Assembly: GCA_017792445.1 (NCBI GenBank)
Contig: CP051232.1
Coordinates: 682,001 to 746,000 of the forward strand
DNA: 64,000 nt
Direction of reading: 5' to 3'
Origin: Maritimibacter sp.
GTDB lineage: Bacteria > Pseudomonadota > Alphaproteobacteria > Rhodobacterales > Rhodobacteraceae
Within the stretch, counting starts at the first letter, position 1; each line of letters begins with the position of its first letter. The position numbers were made by a program, and so were the translations under genes. Positions 26,543 to 34,752 of this stretch are shown here, piece by piece. A model generated the notes under the pieces. It was not told the origin of the DNA. It saw nothing but the letters and a program-made list of their open reading frames with translations, and made no database searches.

Positions 26543-26809
26543 TCAGCCCATGCCAAGCGCCTGCTTGTACATGTCGAGAACCGCTTCTTCCTCGGCGATG
26601 TCGTCGGGCTCGCGCTTGCGCAGCGCGATGACCTTGCGCATCACCTTGGTGTCATAGCCGCGACCCTTGGCTTCGGCCATCACCTCTTTCTGCTGATCGG
26701 CGATGTCCTTTTTCTCGGCCTCCAGCCGCTCGTAGCGCTCTATGAACTGGCGCAGCTCGTCGGCGGTGACGCGGTAGCTTTCGGGCGGGGTGTTGTCGAT
26801 GTCGTCCAT
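26543..26809 (-). CDS. gapR: GapR-family nucleoid protein (DUF2312)
   Basis: An 88-residue protein with two helices: a coiled coil TADELRQFIERYERLEAEKKD and a basic C-terminal part RGYDTKVMRKVIALRKREPDD. This is the DUF2312/GapR fold, which in Caulobacter clamps overtwisted DNA ahead of replication and transcription and stimulates topoisomerases. The ATG at 26809 follows AGGAGA and gives the usual family length; the open frame continues 26 codons upstream but that extension is not conserved in type. Confidence 0.9.
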   Translation of the reverse strand: MDDIDNTPPESYRVTADELRQFIERYERLEAEKKDIADQQKEVMAEAKGRGYDTKVMRKVIALRKREPDDIAEEEAVLDMYKQALGMG

Positions 26810-26952
26810 TCCGCGGGTCTCCTGCTCTGGCCATTGATGTCCGGCCTCTTGGCTTTCCGGATTACCGCCCGCCCCCCCGTCCCGCAAGGGGCAGACTTGC
26901 CCGTGGGCCGGTTCCGGGGTACCCGCACCGGGCGTATTGACGGGAGAGCGCG

Positions 26953-27168
26953 ATGGAGTGGCTGATCTGGCTTGGTGCGGCGGTGTCGCTGGTGGGGCTC
27001 GCGGGGCTTGTCTGGTGCATCGCGATCGTGGTGCGGGCGAAGCGTCAGAAACTGAGCGACGACGAACTGCGCGACCGCGTGCGCCGCGTCATCCCGCTGA
27101 ACATGGGCGCGCTGCTGCTGTCCGTGTTCGGGCTGATCATCATCGTGTTCGGGATCGTGCTTGGCTGA
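26953..27168 (+). CDS. small two-helix membrane protein
   Basis: A 71-residue protein with hydrophobic segments at about 3-28 and 50-70, separated by a charged linker (RAKRQKLSDDELRDRVRR). GGGAGAGCG precedes the ATG. It is divergent from gapR. Similar short proteins are found in Rhodobacterales, but I cannot assign a function. Confidence 0.65.
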   Translation: MEWLIWLGAAVSLVGLAGLVWCIAIVVRAKRQKLSDDELRDRVRRVIPLNMGALLLSVFGLIIIVFGIVLG

Positions 27169-27231
27169 AGACCAAGCCGCGCTGCGAAGCCAAGCCGGCC
27201 CGGCGCCCAGCAACGACACATGGCTTGACGA

Positions 27232-27253
27232 CGGTCGGGGTTTAGCCCGACCG
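27232..27253. terminator. hairpin between convergent small genes
   Basis: A perfect 8-bp inverted repeat (CGGTCGGG at 27232-27239, CCCGACCG at 27246-27253) with a 6-nt loop, between a plus-strand and a minus-strand gene. There is no long T-run on either side. Confidence 0.45.
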
Positions 27254-27285
27254 CCAACTTCAGTCCCGGCGGCTGAGAAGCCCGT

Positions 27286-27498
27286 CTAGACCGGCACGTT
27301 GTCGAAGAATTCGTCCGTGTCCTCGTCTTCCAGCCGGCGGCTGAGACGCACGTAATCTTCCGGGAGCGGCAGCCCCAGCGCCTCGTACTCCGCTAGCGTC
27401 CGCCGCAGTTGTTCCTGCAGCATCGCCCGGTTTTCGGGGTGCCTTTGAATTTCGTCCAGCAGTCCGCTGACCGTTGCCTTGAACCTTTCGAATGCCAT
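27286..27498 (-). CDS. small conserved-type hypothetical protein
   Basis: A 70-residue soluble, helical and acidic-ended protein (MAFERFKATVSGLLDEI at the start, EDEDTDEFFDNVPV at the end). AGGAGGACGCGGAA precedes the ATG, so translation is well supported. It lies downstream of the DksA-type gene on the same strand. No known domain is recognised. Confidence 0.6.
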   Translation of the reverse strand: MAFERFKATVSGLLDEIQRHPENRAMLQEQLRRTLAEYEALGLPLPEDYVRLSRRLEDEDTDEFFDNVPV

Positions 27499-27564
27499 TT
27501 CCGCGTCCTCCTTCTCGGTCTGGCAAGCTGCAACCGCGTGGCGGATCGTCCGGTCGGCTCCCCC

Positions 27565-27903
27565 TCAGGACCGGGCCGTCGCCCCCGCGCAGGTACGGCA
27601 CAATGGGGTATAGGGTACCACATCAAGCCGCTCTGGTTGAATCACTTCGCCACAGCGTGCGCAGAATCCGTATTCGCCCGTGTCGATCCGTTCCAAAGCC
27701 GCGCGGATCATGGAAATCTCTACCTGACCACTGGTCCCGAGGCTTTCGAGCACCTCGTCGGTCTCGCGTTCGGTCGCCAGATCTTCCCAGTCTTTCGACT
27801 GGTGCGAATCGATTTCGGCCTCGATCCCATCGAGCCGGGCTTCGAGTTCCGCCAAGCGGCGTTCCAGCACCTTGCGGCGTTCTTCCGTAGTCGTCATGGG
27901 CAT
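27565..27903 (-). CDS. TraR/DksA-family zinc-finger protein
   Basis: A 112-residue protein with an N-terminal coiled coil (ERRKVLERRLAELEARLDGI) and a C-terminal zinc finger with Cys81, Cys84, Cys102 and Cys105 (FCARCGE and LCRTCAG). It is shorter than true DksA and resembles the stress-associated DksA-like proteins that bind the RNA polymerase secondary channel or act as zinc carriers. AGGGAGAAA precedes the ATG. It is divergent from the YeeE operon, sharing a roughly 180-bp control region. Confidence 0.82.
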   Translation of the reverse strand: MPMTTTEERRKVLERRLAELEARLDGIEAEIDSHQSKDWEDLATERETDEVLESLGTSGQVEISMIRAALERIDTGEYGFCARCGEVIQPERLDVVPYTPLCRTCAGATARS

Positions 27904-27992
27904 TCAGTTTTCTCCCTTTGCGCGACAATAGGCGGGCGGCTTCCGGCGGGCCTTGATTCAGGTCAAGATTGCGGGAGCCGGAGGCGCTGCCA

Positions 27993-28020
27993 TTGCAACA
28001 CATGCAGTAATTGCTATATG
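27993..28020 (+). promoter_or_regulatory. candidate promoter of the YeeE/YedE operon
   Basis: TTGCAA at 27993-27998 and TATATG at 28015-28020 are 16 bp apart, in an AT-rich patch flanked by GC-rich DNA. Partial repeats of TTGC lie within it. It is about 68 bp ahead of the first operon gene. Confidence 0.4.
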
Positions 28021-28087
28021 AAGTCGCGGACAGCCGCCGAGCGCGCCCGCCGGGGTGCGGAAGCATGGTGCGGCAAGGAGTTAAGAC

Positions 28088-28516
28088 ATGATCGAACAGG
28101 ACTGGATCTGGGGCCTCGTCGGCGGCCTCATGATCGGCAGCGCCGCGGCGCTTTTTCTTCTCGTTAACGGCCGCATCATGGGCGCGTCGGGCATTCTCGG
28201 CGGGCTGGTGGACGGCTCGGGCAAATCGAACTGGACAGAACGCGCGGCCTTCATCGCGGGGCTGATCGTCGTGCCCCTGCTGATGCTGCCGATCTACACC
28301 GAGGTCGACACGCATATCTCGACCAATCCCGCCGTGCTGATCGCCGCGGGCCTTCTGGTCGGCATCGGCACGCGTCTGGCGAACGGCTGTACCTCGGGGC
28401 ACGGAGTCTGCGGTATCTCGCGCTTCTCGCTGCGGGGCATGGTCGCGACCGTCTTCTACCTGATGGCGGGCGGTATCTCGGTCCTGCTGTTCAAGCACAT
28501 CCTGGGAGTGATCTGA
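28088..28516 (+). CDS. YeeE/YedE-family sulfur transporter, first half
   Basis: A 142-residue membrane protein with about four helices. The motif [17 protein letters not shown] carries Cys101 and Cys108; in the characterised YeeE/TsuA thiosulfate importer, conserved cysteines in such motifs pass the sulfur ion through the pore. This is one half of a split pair; the second half overlaps by one base (TGATG). With the downstream DUF442 protein it forms a small module for moving and detoxifying reduced sulfur. Confidence 0.85.
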   Translation: MIEQDWIWGLVGGLMIGSAAALFLLVNGRIMGASGILGGLVDGSGKSNWTERAAFIAGLIVVPLLMLPIYTEVDTHISTNPAVLIAAGLLVGIGTRLANGCTSGHGVCGISRFSLRGMVATVFYLMAGGISVLLFKHILGVI

Positions 28517-28947
28517 TGCGGGCTTTCTTTGCGCTGATCTCCGGCGGCCTGTTCGGCGCCGGTCTGCTTGTGTCGGGCATGGTCGACACCACCAAGGTTC
28601 AAGGCTGGCTGGACGTGTTCGGGGACTGGGACCCGACGCTGGCCTTCGTTCTGGGCGGCGCCATCATCCCGATGGCGATTGCGTGGCGGTTCACGATCGG
28701 ACGCGCGCCGAAGCTTGGCGGCACCTTCCCGGAAAAGCCCAACCCGCGCATCGGCCACAACCTTGTCGTGGGCTCGGTCCTGTTCGGCGCCGGCTGGGGA
28801 CTTGCCGGCCTGTGCCCCGGCCCGGCAATGGCATCGCTGACCTTCGCGGGCTGGTCGGGGCCTCTTTTTGTGGCATCCATGATCGTCGGCATGCTCGTCG
28901 CGCCGCCGGTGCGCAGTTGGGTAGACGGGATCGCTGCGTCGTCGTAA
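28516..28947 (+). CDS. YeeE/YedE-family sulfur transporter, second half
   Basis: A 143-residue membrane protein, the partner half-transporter. The signature GLAGLCPGPAM carries Cys100, the counterpart of the pore cysteine in the other half. The two genes overlap as TGATG. The pair resembles the PmpA/PmpB arrangement seen next to sulfide-responsive genes in alphaproteobacteria. Confidence 0.85.
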   Translation: MRAFFALISGGLFGAGLLVSGMVDTTKVQGWLDVFGDWDPTLAFVLGGAIIPMAIAWRFTIGRAPKLGGTFPEKPNPRIGHNLVVGSVLFGAGWGLAGLCPGPAMASLTFAGWSGPLFVASMIVGMLVAPPVRSWVDGIAASS

Positions 28948-28957
28948 GGATTCCGGC

Positions 28958-29386
28958 ATGGATATCCGGCACATCACCCCCGACTACGCGGTCTCGCCGC
29001 AGATCGAACCGACCGACATGGCCCTGCTCGCCGAGCAGGGCTTTACCATGGTCATCAACAACCGTCCCGACGACGAAGTGCCTCCGACGCACCAGTCCGA
29101 CGCGATGCGCGCCGCGGCCGAGGCCGCCGGGCTGACCTATGTCGAGAACCCGGTCGTGAACGGCGCGATGACGATGGACATGGTCACCACGCAGGGCCAG
29201 TCGATCACCGACGCCACAGGCCCCGTGTTCGCCTACTGCCGCTCGGGCACCCGGTCGACGATCGTCTGGGCACTCAGCAATGCGGGCGCGCAGCCCACCG
29301 ACGCGCTGCTGACGGCGGCAGCGGATGCGGGCTATGACATCTCGGGCCTGCGCGGCCAGATCGAGAGCCTCGCGCAGGGCGGCTGA
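28958..29386 (+). CDS. DUF442/TIGR01244-type phosphatase-like sulfur transferase
   Basis: A 142-residue protein with a Cx5R active-site loop, YCRSGTRS, with Cys94 and Arg99, as in dual-specificity phosphatases and rhodanese-like sulfurtransferases. The N-terminus MDIRHITPDYAVSPQIEPTD and FTMVINNRPDDE are typical of the TIGR01244 family, which is often fused or linked to sulfide-detoxifying persulfide dioxygenases. It starts 10 bp after the transporter pair, so sulfur metabolism is the likely setting. Confidence 0.83.
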   Translation: MDIRHITPDYAVSPQIEPTDMALLAEQGFTMVINNRPDDEVPPTHQSDAMRAAAEAAGLTYVENPVVNGAMTMDMVTTQGQSITDATGPVFAYCRSGTRSTIVWALSNAGAQPTDALLTAAADAGYDISGLRGQIESLAQGG

Positions 29387-29411
29387 CCGCCCTGCTCCGC
29401 CGGGAGGGCCG

Positions 29412-31043
29412 TCAGCCTTCCCGGTCGAAGGAATACAGCCAGTACAGCGGCGCCTTGCGCACCTCTGTCACGGCGATCCCCGCTTCTTCGATGGTCTCCA
29501 GAATGTCCTTCCGGACACTCAGCGACGTCGGGCACAGCGGCACCAGCAGATAATCCGCGCTTTCGATCCCCGGCAGCCCGCCATAGTACCACGGCGCACC
29601 GTGCTCCAGACGGCTCAGGCTTCCGAACATCCAGTGCCCCATGAACAGATCCGCGACGAACACGCGCTTGTTCTCTGCCAGCCCGTTTTCCTCGAGATCC
29701 GTCACGATGGCCTCGAACCAAGCGATGATGCCCATCTGCAACTCGCAATAGGGCAAGGGCGTGCCCTGAAAGCTTACCCGCTCTTCGTCGCGCTTGGCCT
29801 TGCCCGCCCGATCCTCGAGCCCCGAGCCCGGCACGTCCAGCGCCACCAGTCCGTCCACGCGGTTCGCCCGGATCTCGCGCACCTGAAGGTCATGGTGTTC
29901 GGGGTTCCGCACAAGGATCGGCTGGTAGTCGTCCACGTCGAGGCTCAGGTGCCGGAACGGGCTGTAGGCGAGGTTCAGCATCGAGGGCGCGGCGAAGGCG
30001 ATCGCGATAGCCGCGGCGGTGATCAGCGCCTGCGCCAGCGGCCAGCCCAGGCTGTTGCGCAGTTCCGGGCGCACCTCTGGCACCAACAGCAGGACGGCCA
30101 GCAACATCAGCCACTGGGGGTCGTTCCCGAAGTTCTGCCACGTGACGTAGATGAAGCCCGGCGCCAACAGCAACAGCGCCAGCCCCAGCGTCATTTCACC
30201 GGCCTGCCGCAGCAGGATGATCGCACCCAGCGCCACGGCCGAGGCGCCCAGATAGGCGGGCGCCATAACGATGGTGCGCAGACCGAAGCCCGGCGCGGGG
30301 CGAACCGAGGACGCCGAGACCTCGCGCAGGTCGTTCATGTAGGCGAACCAGAAATCCAGCGTCGCGAAGACCGACACGATCAAAGCGACGCCCAGCCCGC
30401 TGGCCAGCGCGCCCCGCAGCGCCTTGACGTTGCCGTTGGCAAGAAGCCCCACCACCACGGGCACGAGGAAGGCGGCGAAATAGGTCACCTTGCACAACGC
30501 AAGAAACGCAAGCCCGACGCCGATGATCAGCCCGTCCAGCACGTCGTTGCGGATCTCACGCGGGGGCAGCACCGCCAACACGATCACCACATAGCTGACG
30601 GCCCAAGCCCAGCGATTGTAGTGCATCGAGATCGACACCGACCGCTCGGACTCGCCGTGGACCAGCGCCATCACCAGCACCAGCACCGAGAGCCCGAACA
30701 GGTAGGCCGCGCGGCGCGGCAGGCGGCTCATCCCCGCCCAGAACACGGCAGGCAGCAGGATGAAGGCCAAAAGAACTTGGCTTAGCAGGATCGAGATGCC
30801 GACACCCAGCCCGAGGTTGAGGAACAACACGATCGGCGCAAAGGCCAAAAGGCCGATGGGCGTCATGAAGTCGATGTGCGGCCACTCTCCGCTGGCCATG
30901 CGGAACAGGATCTGCAGCAGGTGCAGCGTGTCGCCTTCATGCTTGGCCAGATAGAACCCTCCCTTGGCCAGCGTCACCGATCCGAGGATGACGATGACGG
31001 CCACGAGAAAGGCTATGAAAACTGCGGGATTAGGTCTGCTCAT
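29412..31043 (-). CDS. large polytopic membrane protein, function unknown
   Basis: A 543-residue protein. The first 360 residues contain about ten hydrophobic segments. The first periplasmic loop has KHEGDTLHLLQILFRMASGEWPHIDFMTPIG, an acidic loop reminiscent of GT-C glycosyltransferases such as dolichol-phosphate-mannose-dependent enzymes, but no full GT39 signature. The last 180 residues are soluble and probably periplasmic. It is divergent from the AAA ATPase gene with two direct repeats between them. I infer a lipid-linked-sugar transferase as one possibility only. Confidence 0.6.
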   Translation of the reverse strand: MSRPNPAVFIAFLVAVIVILGSVTLAKGGFYLAKHEGDTLHLLQILFRMASGEWPHIDFMTPIGLLAFAPIVLFLNLGLGVGISILLSQVLLAFILLPAVFWAGMSRLPRRAAYLFGLSVLVLVMALVHGESERSVSISMHYNRWAWAVSYVVIVLAVLPPREIRNDVLDGLIIGVGLAFLALCKVTYFAAFLVPVVVGLLANGNVKALRGALASGLGVALIVSVFATLDFWFAYMNDLREVSASSVRPAPGFGLRTIVMAPAYLGASAVALGAIILLRQAGEMTLGLALLLLAPGFIYVTWQNFGNDPQWLMLLAVLLLVPEVRPELRNSLGWPLAQALITAAAIAIAFAAPSMLNLAYSPFRHLSLDVDDYQPILVRNPEHHDLQVREIRANRVDGLVALDVPGSGLEDRAGKAKRDEERVSFQGTPLPYCELQMGIIAWFEAIVTDLEENGLAENKRVFVADLFMGHWMFGSLSRLEHGAPWYYGGLPGIESADYLLVPLCPTSLSVRKDILETIEEAGIAVTEVRKAPLYWLYSFDREG

Positions 31044-31074
31044 GCCCTTGGGGTGTCCATTTTTTTGCCACAGT

Positions 31075-31108
31075 AACCTGTCAGAAAACCAACCAAGTCA
31101 ACCTGTCA
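31075..31108. promoter_or_regulatory. two direct repeats in a divergent promoter
   Basis: AACCTGTCA occurs at 31075-31083 and 31100-31108, 25 bp apart start to start, between the membrane-protein gene and the AAA ATPase gene. The minus-strand reading contains TTGACA and TTGACT -35-like hexamers inside the repeats. It is a candidate binding site for an unknown regulator. Confidence 0.4.
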
Positions 31109-31171
31109 AGGGTCGCGGCCGGAACACCCGGCAGGATCAGGCCGCCGAAGAAGATCGTTGGAGAGCAGTCG

Positions 31172-32482
31172 ATGAACATGCAAGCCGCCCCGGTGATGGC
31201 ACCCCCGGCGCCGAAGAGCCTCGAGGACACCGGACTGCCGACCGTGGTGATGCGGGACATCCTGCTGAAGACCATGTTCCGCCGCAATCTCGAGCAGGTG
31301 ACCGAGCTTGCGCGCGTCCTTGCGCTGCCGGTGCAGGTCACGCAGGAACTCGTAGACCTCTGCCGCACCCAGCGCCTTGTCGAGGCTACGGGCACCTTGC
31401 ACGCCACCTCGGGCGGCGAGATGGGTTATCAGCTGGCCGATGCCGGCAAGGCCCGCGCGCTGGATGCGCTGTCGCAGTCGGAATATTACGGCGCCATGCC
31501 CGTCCCGCTAGAGGACTACGGCAAGCAGGTCAAACGCCAGTCGATCCGCAACATCCATATGTCGCGCGACCAGCTGACCGGCGCGATGGGCCACCTGATC
31601 CTGCCGCCGACACTGATCGACCAGCTTGGCCCGGCGGTCGGTTCGGGCCGCTCGATCCTGATGTACGGCCCGCCGGGCAACGGTAAATCCTCGATCTCCA
31701 ACGGCATCCGCGATGCGTTGGGCGACACGATCTTCGTGCCGCGCGCCGTGTTCTACTCGGGTCAGGTGATCACCGTTTACGACCCGATCGTCCACACCGT
31801 CGCCGAAGAGCTGGTAGACGACCCGACCCAACTGCGCCGGGTGTCGAACCGCTATGACCGCCGCTATGTGCTGTGCGAACGCCCGACCGTGATCACCGGC
31901 GGTGAACTGTCGCTGGACATGCTCGACCTTGTCTACAACGCGACCTCGCGCACCTATCAGGCGCCGTTGCAGCTGAAGTCCACCGGCGGCGTGTTCATCG
32001 TCGACGACCTTGGCCGCCAGAAGGAACCGCCGCAGGCGCTGATCAACCGCTGGATCGTGCCGCTGGAAGAATCGAAGGACATCCTTGCCCTGCAATCGGG
32101 CGAGAAGTTCGAGGTTCCGTTCGACACGCTGGTGATCTTCTCGACCAACTTCCACCCGAACGAGATCTTCGACAAGGCGGCCCTTCGCCGGATCTTCTTC
32201 AAGATCAAGATCGACGGGCCGAGCCAGAAGGATTTCCTCAAAATCTTCGCGCTCGTCGCGAAAAAGAAGAAGATGCCGCTGGACGAGAAGACCCTCGTGC
32301 ACCTGATCAAGAACAAGTACCCGACGATCGACAACGTCTATGCGAACTATCAGCCGATCTTCCTGATCGACCAGATGATCGCCATCTGCGAGTTCGAGGG
32401 CATCCCCTATCAGATGACCCCCGAATTGATCGATCGCGCTTGGGCGAACATGTTCGTGAAGGACGAGAAGATCGTGAAGTAA
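31172..32482 (+). CDS. AAA ATPase with N-terminal winged-helix-like region
   Basis: A 436-residue protein. The first 110 residues are a helical, winged-helix-like region. Walker A is GPPGNGKSS starting at residue 166, Walker B is GVFIVDDLGRQ, and a sensor-1-type STNFHPNEI is followed by an arginine-rich ALRRIFFKIKI. It is a soluble stand-alone ATPase widely seen in alphaproteobacteria. I do not know a demonstrated function. GGAGAGCAG precedes the ATG. It is divergent from the membrane protein and may be co-regulated with it. Confidence 0.75.
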   Translation: MNMQAAPVMAPPAPKSLEDTGLPTVVMRDILLKTMFRRNLEQVTELARVLALPVQVTQELVDLCRTQRLVEATGTLHATSGGEMGYQLADAGKARALDALSQSEYYGAMPVPLEDYGKQVKRQSIRNIHMSRDQLTGAMGHLILPPTLIDQLGPAVGSGRSILMYGPPGNGKSSISNGIRDALGDTIFVPRAVFYSGQVITVYDPIVHTVAEELVDDPTQLRRVSNRYDRRYVLCERPTVITGGELSLDMLDLVYNATSRTYQAPLQLKSTGGVFIVDDLGRQKEPPQALINRWIVPLEESKDILALQSGEKFEVPFDTLVIFSTNFHPNEIFDKAALRRIFFKIKIDGPSQKDFLKIFALVAKKKKMPLDEKTLVHLIKNKYPTIDNVYANYQPIFLIDQMIAICEFEGIPYQMTPELIDRAWANMFVKDEKIVK

Positions 32483-32599
32483 GGCCGGGGCGGCATTCGC
32501 CCCTGCCCGTCCTTCGCTTTTCCATCCATCCGCTCTGGACCTTGCCTCGGACCCGCGTCTAGATCGCCGCGGACAGAAACCCGAACTCCGAGGACCGAC

Positions 32600-32950
32600 A
32601 TGGCCGAGATCGAACGCAAACACACCAACGACCGCATGAGCCAGATCGTGACGCATGGCGACACCGTCTATCTGGCCGGCCAGGTCGGCACCGCCGGCGC
32701 CGACATCAAGACCCAGACGCAGGACTGCCTGGACAAGATCGACGCGCTGCTGGCCGAAGCCGGTTCGGACAAAAGCCACCTGCTTCAGGCGATCATCTGG
32801 CTCGCCGACATGCGCGACTTCAACGACATGAACACGGTGTGGGACGCTTGGCTGCCCTCGGGCGCCGCTCCGGCCCGCGCCTGCGGTCAGGCGAACCTCG
32901 CCGCGCCGAACATGATCGTCGAGATCACGGTCATCGCCGCCAAGGCCTGA
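32600..32950 (+). CDS. RidA/YjgF-family protein
   Basis: A 116-residue member of the Rid superfamily (VYLAGQVGT near residue 25, IIWLADMRDFNDMN and APARACGQANLA later). RidA proteins hydrolyse reactive enamine/imine intermediates. The conserved Arg of canonical RidA is present in PARACGQ. The subgroup is not certain. It is followed by a strong bidirectional hairpin. Confidence 0.85.
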   Translation: MAEIERKHTNDRMSQIVTHGDTVYLAGQVGTAGADIKTQTQDCLDKIDALLAEAGSDKSHLLQAIIWLADMRDFNDMNTVWDAWLPSGAAPARACGQANLAAPNMIVEITVIAAKA

Positions 32951-32983
32951 CCCGGCAGCCCGCAGTCGCGGGTCCAAAAATGA

Positions 32984-33013
32984 AACAAGGGGGCCCGAGC
33001 ATGCCCCCTTGTT
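32984..33013. terminator. bidirectional hairpin after RidA
   Basis: A perfect 11-bp stem (AACAAGGGGGC at 32984-32994, GCCCCCTTGTT at 33003-33013) with an 8-nt loop, between the plus-strand RidA gene and the minus-strand efflux pump. The stem ends in TTGTT on both strands, so it likely ends both transcripts. Confidence 0.65.
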
Positions 33014-33073
33014 CCACGAACGCAGCGCCCGGACCTTCCTCGAACGGGCGGCGCTCGTCAGGGCTCCTCCGCC

Positions 33074-34612
33074 CTACTCCGCCGGCACCGCGGCCGGCTC
33101 GTCCGAATTGCGGTCGGGCACGCGGTCCGACAGCGGTAGTTCAACCATCAACAGCGCCACAAGGCAGGCCAGGCAGGCCATCACCGCGCCGATCAGGAAC
33201 ACCGGCTGCAGGGCGTGGGCGATGCCCAGACCGACCTGCGCCTGAAGCTCCGGATCCATCGCCGCAATCGCCTGAGCCGTCAGCCCGCGCGGGTTGGCCC
33301 CGCCCAGCGCCGAGCCAAGTTCGCGCGTCAGGCCGTGGGCGAAGATCGCCCCGAACAGCGCGGTTCCCAGCGAGCCGCCGATCAGGCGGAACATGTTGGC
33401 GCTTGCCGTTCCGACGCCGACCATGTGGCCCGGCACCGAGTTCTGGATCGCGGTCACGCCGACCCCCATCACCGGACCGATGCCGATCCCCGCCGCAAGC
33501 ACGCAGACGACGATCATCCAGTTCGGCGTGGACGGCGACAGGGTCGACAAGGCGCCCATCGCCACCGCCAGCAGCAGGGTCGAGAAGACCGGCAGGATGC
33601 GGTAGCGCCCGGTGCGCGACATGAAGATGCCCGACAGCGTCGAGGCAGTGATCATGCCCAGCATCATCGGGAAGATGAACAGACCCGACGCCGCCGGCGA
33701 AAGGCCCTTCACGACCTGCATGAACATCGGCACGAAGGTGATCGTTCCGAACATGGCGACGCCGATGATCGTGCCGACCGTGTTCGACACCACGAAGTTG
33801 TTGATCCGGAACAGCTGCAGCGGCAGCACCGGTTCCTTCGCGCGGTATTCCGCGGTGATGAAGGCCCCGAACGCGACGGCCAGCGCCGCATACAGGGCCA
33901 ACATCACCGGGCTCGTCCAGGGGACGGGATTGCCACCGATGCTGGCGATGACGACAGCAAGGGAGAGGGTTGCCGCCAATAGTCCCGCGCCGGCATAGTC
34001 GATGACCGGTTTCCGGCGCGGCGGGAGCGACTCCAGCACGATGGCGAGAATGGTGAAGGCCAGAAGGCCAAGGGGGATGTTCAGCAGGAACATCCAGCTC
34101 CAGTGGAAATGCTGGACGATGAAACCACCGGCCAGCGGGCCGATGACCGTCGAGAAACCGAAGACGCTGCCAAGGATACCTTGGTAGCGGCCACGCTGGC
34201 GCGGCGGGACGACGTCGGCGACCGTGGCCATCGAGACGACGATCAGGCCGCCGCCGCCGAGGCCCTGAACGAAGCGGCCCAGCACGAGCATCCAGATGGT
34301 GCCGGCTGCGGCGGACAGCAGCGAGCCCACCAGAAAGACGCCGATGCCGATCTGCAGCACGCGCTTGCGGCCATAAAGGTCGCCCAGCTTGCCGAAGACA
34401 GGCGCGCCGACGGTCGCCGCCATCAGGTAGGCGGTGATGACCCATGTAATCTGATCGAGCCCGCCCAGTTCGCCGACGATGATCGGCAGGGCGGTGGTGA
34501 CGACGGTCTGACCGAGAGAGGCCAGAAGGAGGACCGAAACGACGGCCAGGAAGGTCAGCTTCAGTTTCGCTCGGTCCACGCCGTCAGGATGCGTATGCAA
34601 ATCCTGTGACAC
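33074..34612 (-). CDS. MFS multidrug efflux transporter, DHA2 type
   Basis: A 512-residue major-facilitator pump with about fourteen transmembrane segments (EmrB/QacA class). The cytoplasmic motif A is GKLGDLYGRKRVLQIG and motif C is GSVFGFSTVIGPLAGGFI, both diagnostic of drug/H+ antiporters. The GTG at 34612 is preferred because GAGGA lies 7 nt ahead of it and it starts just before the first helix; an ATG 32 codons earlier would extend into the operator region. It is divergent from a MarR regulator that most likely represses it. Confidence 0.85.
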   Translation of the reverse strand: MSQDLHTHPDGVDRAKLKLTFLAVVSVLLLASLGQTVVTTALPIIVGELGGLDQITWVITAYLMAATVGAPVFGKLGDLYGRKRVLQIGIGVFLVGSLLSAAAGTIWMLVLGRFVQGLGGGGLIVVSMATVADVVPPRQRGRYQGILGSVFGFSTVIGPLAGGFIVQHFHWSWMFLLNIPLGLLAFTILAIVLESLPPRRKPVIDYAGAGLLAATLSLAVVIASIGGNPVPWTSPVMLALYAALAVAFGAFITAEYRAKEPVLPLQLFRINNFVVSNTVGTIIGVAMFGTITFVPMFMQVVKGLSPAASGLFIFPMMLGMITASTLSGIFMSRTGRYRILPVFSTLLLAVAMGALSTLSPSTPNWMIVVCVLAAGIGIGPVMGVGVTAIQNSVPGHMVGVGTASANMFRLIGGSLGTALFGAIFAHGLTRELGSALGGANPRGLTAQAIAAMDPELQAQVGLGIAHALQPVFLIGAVMACLACLVALLMVELPLSDRVPDRNSDEPAAVPAE

Positions 34613-34752
34613 GTGGTTTTCCTCAAGAAATATGGCCGAAGGCCGAGAATTGGTGCGAGTCGCACCCTTGATGCCTTCGTGTTGCGTCCATATTTGTGCC
34701 GAAGACAAATATATGTCAATAGCATGTATTTGTAAAAAGACATTTCCGCCGT
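34613..34752. promoter_or_regulatory. MarR-type operator region
   Basis: An AT-rich region with a perfect inverted repeat ATATTTGT (34690-34697) and ACAAATAT (34705-34712) around a 7-bp centre. A third copy of TATTTGT occurs at 34727-34733. On the minus strand a TTGACA -35 (34714-34719) is followed by the palindrome, so a bound repressor would cover the efflux promoter. Confidence 0.65.
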
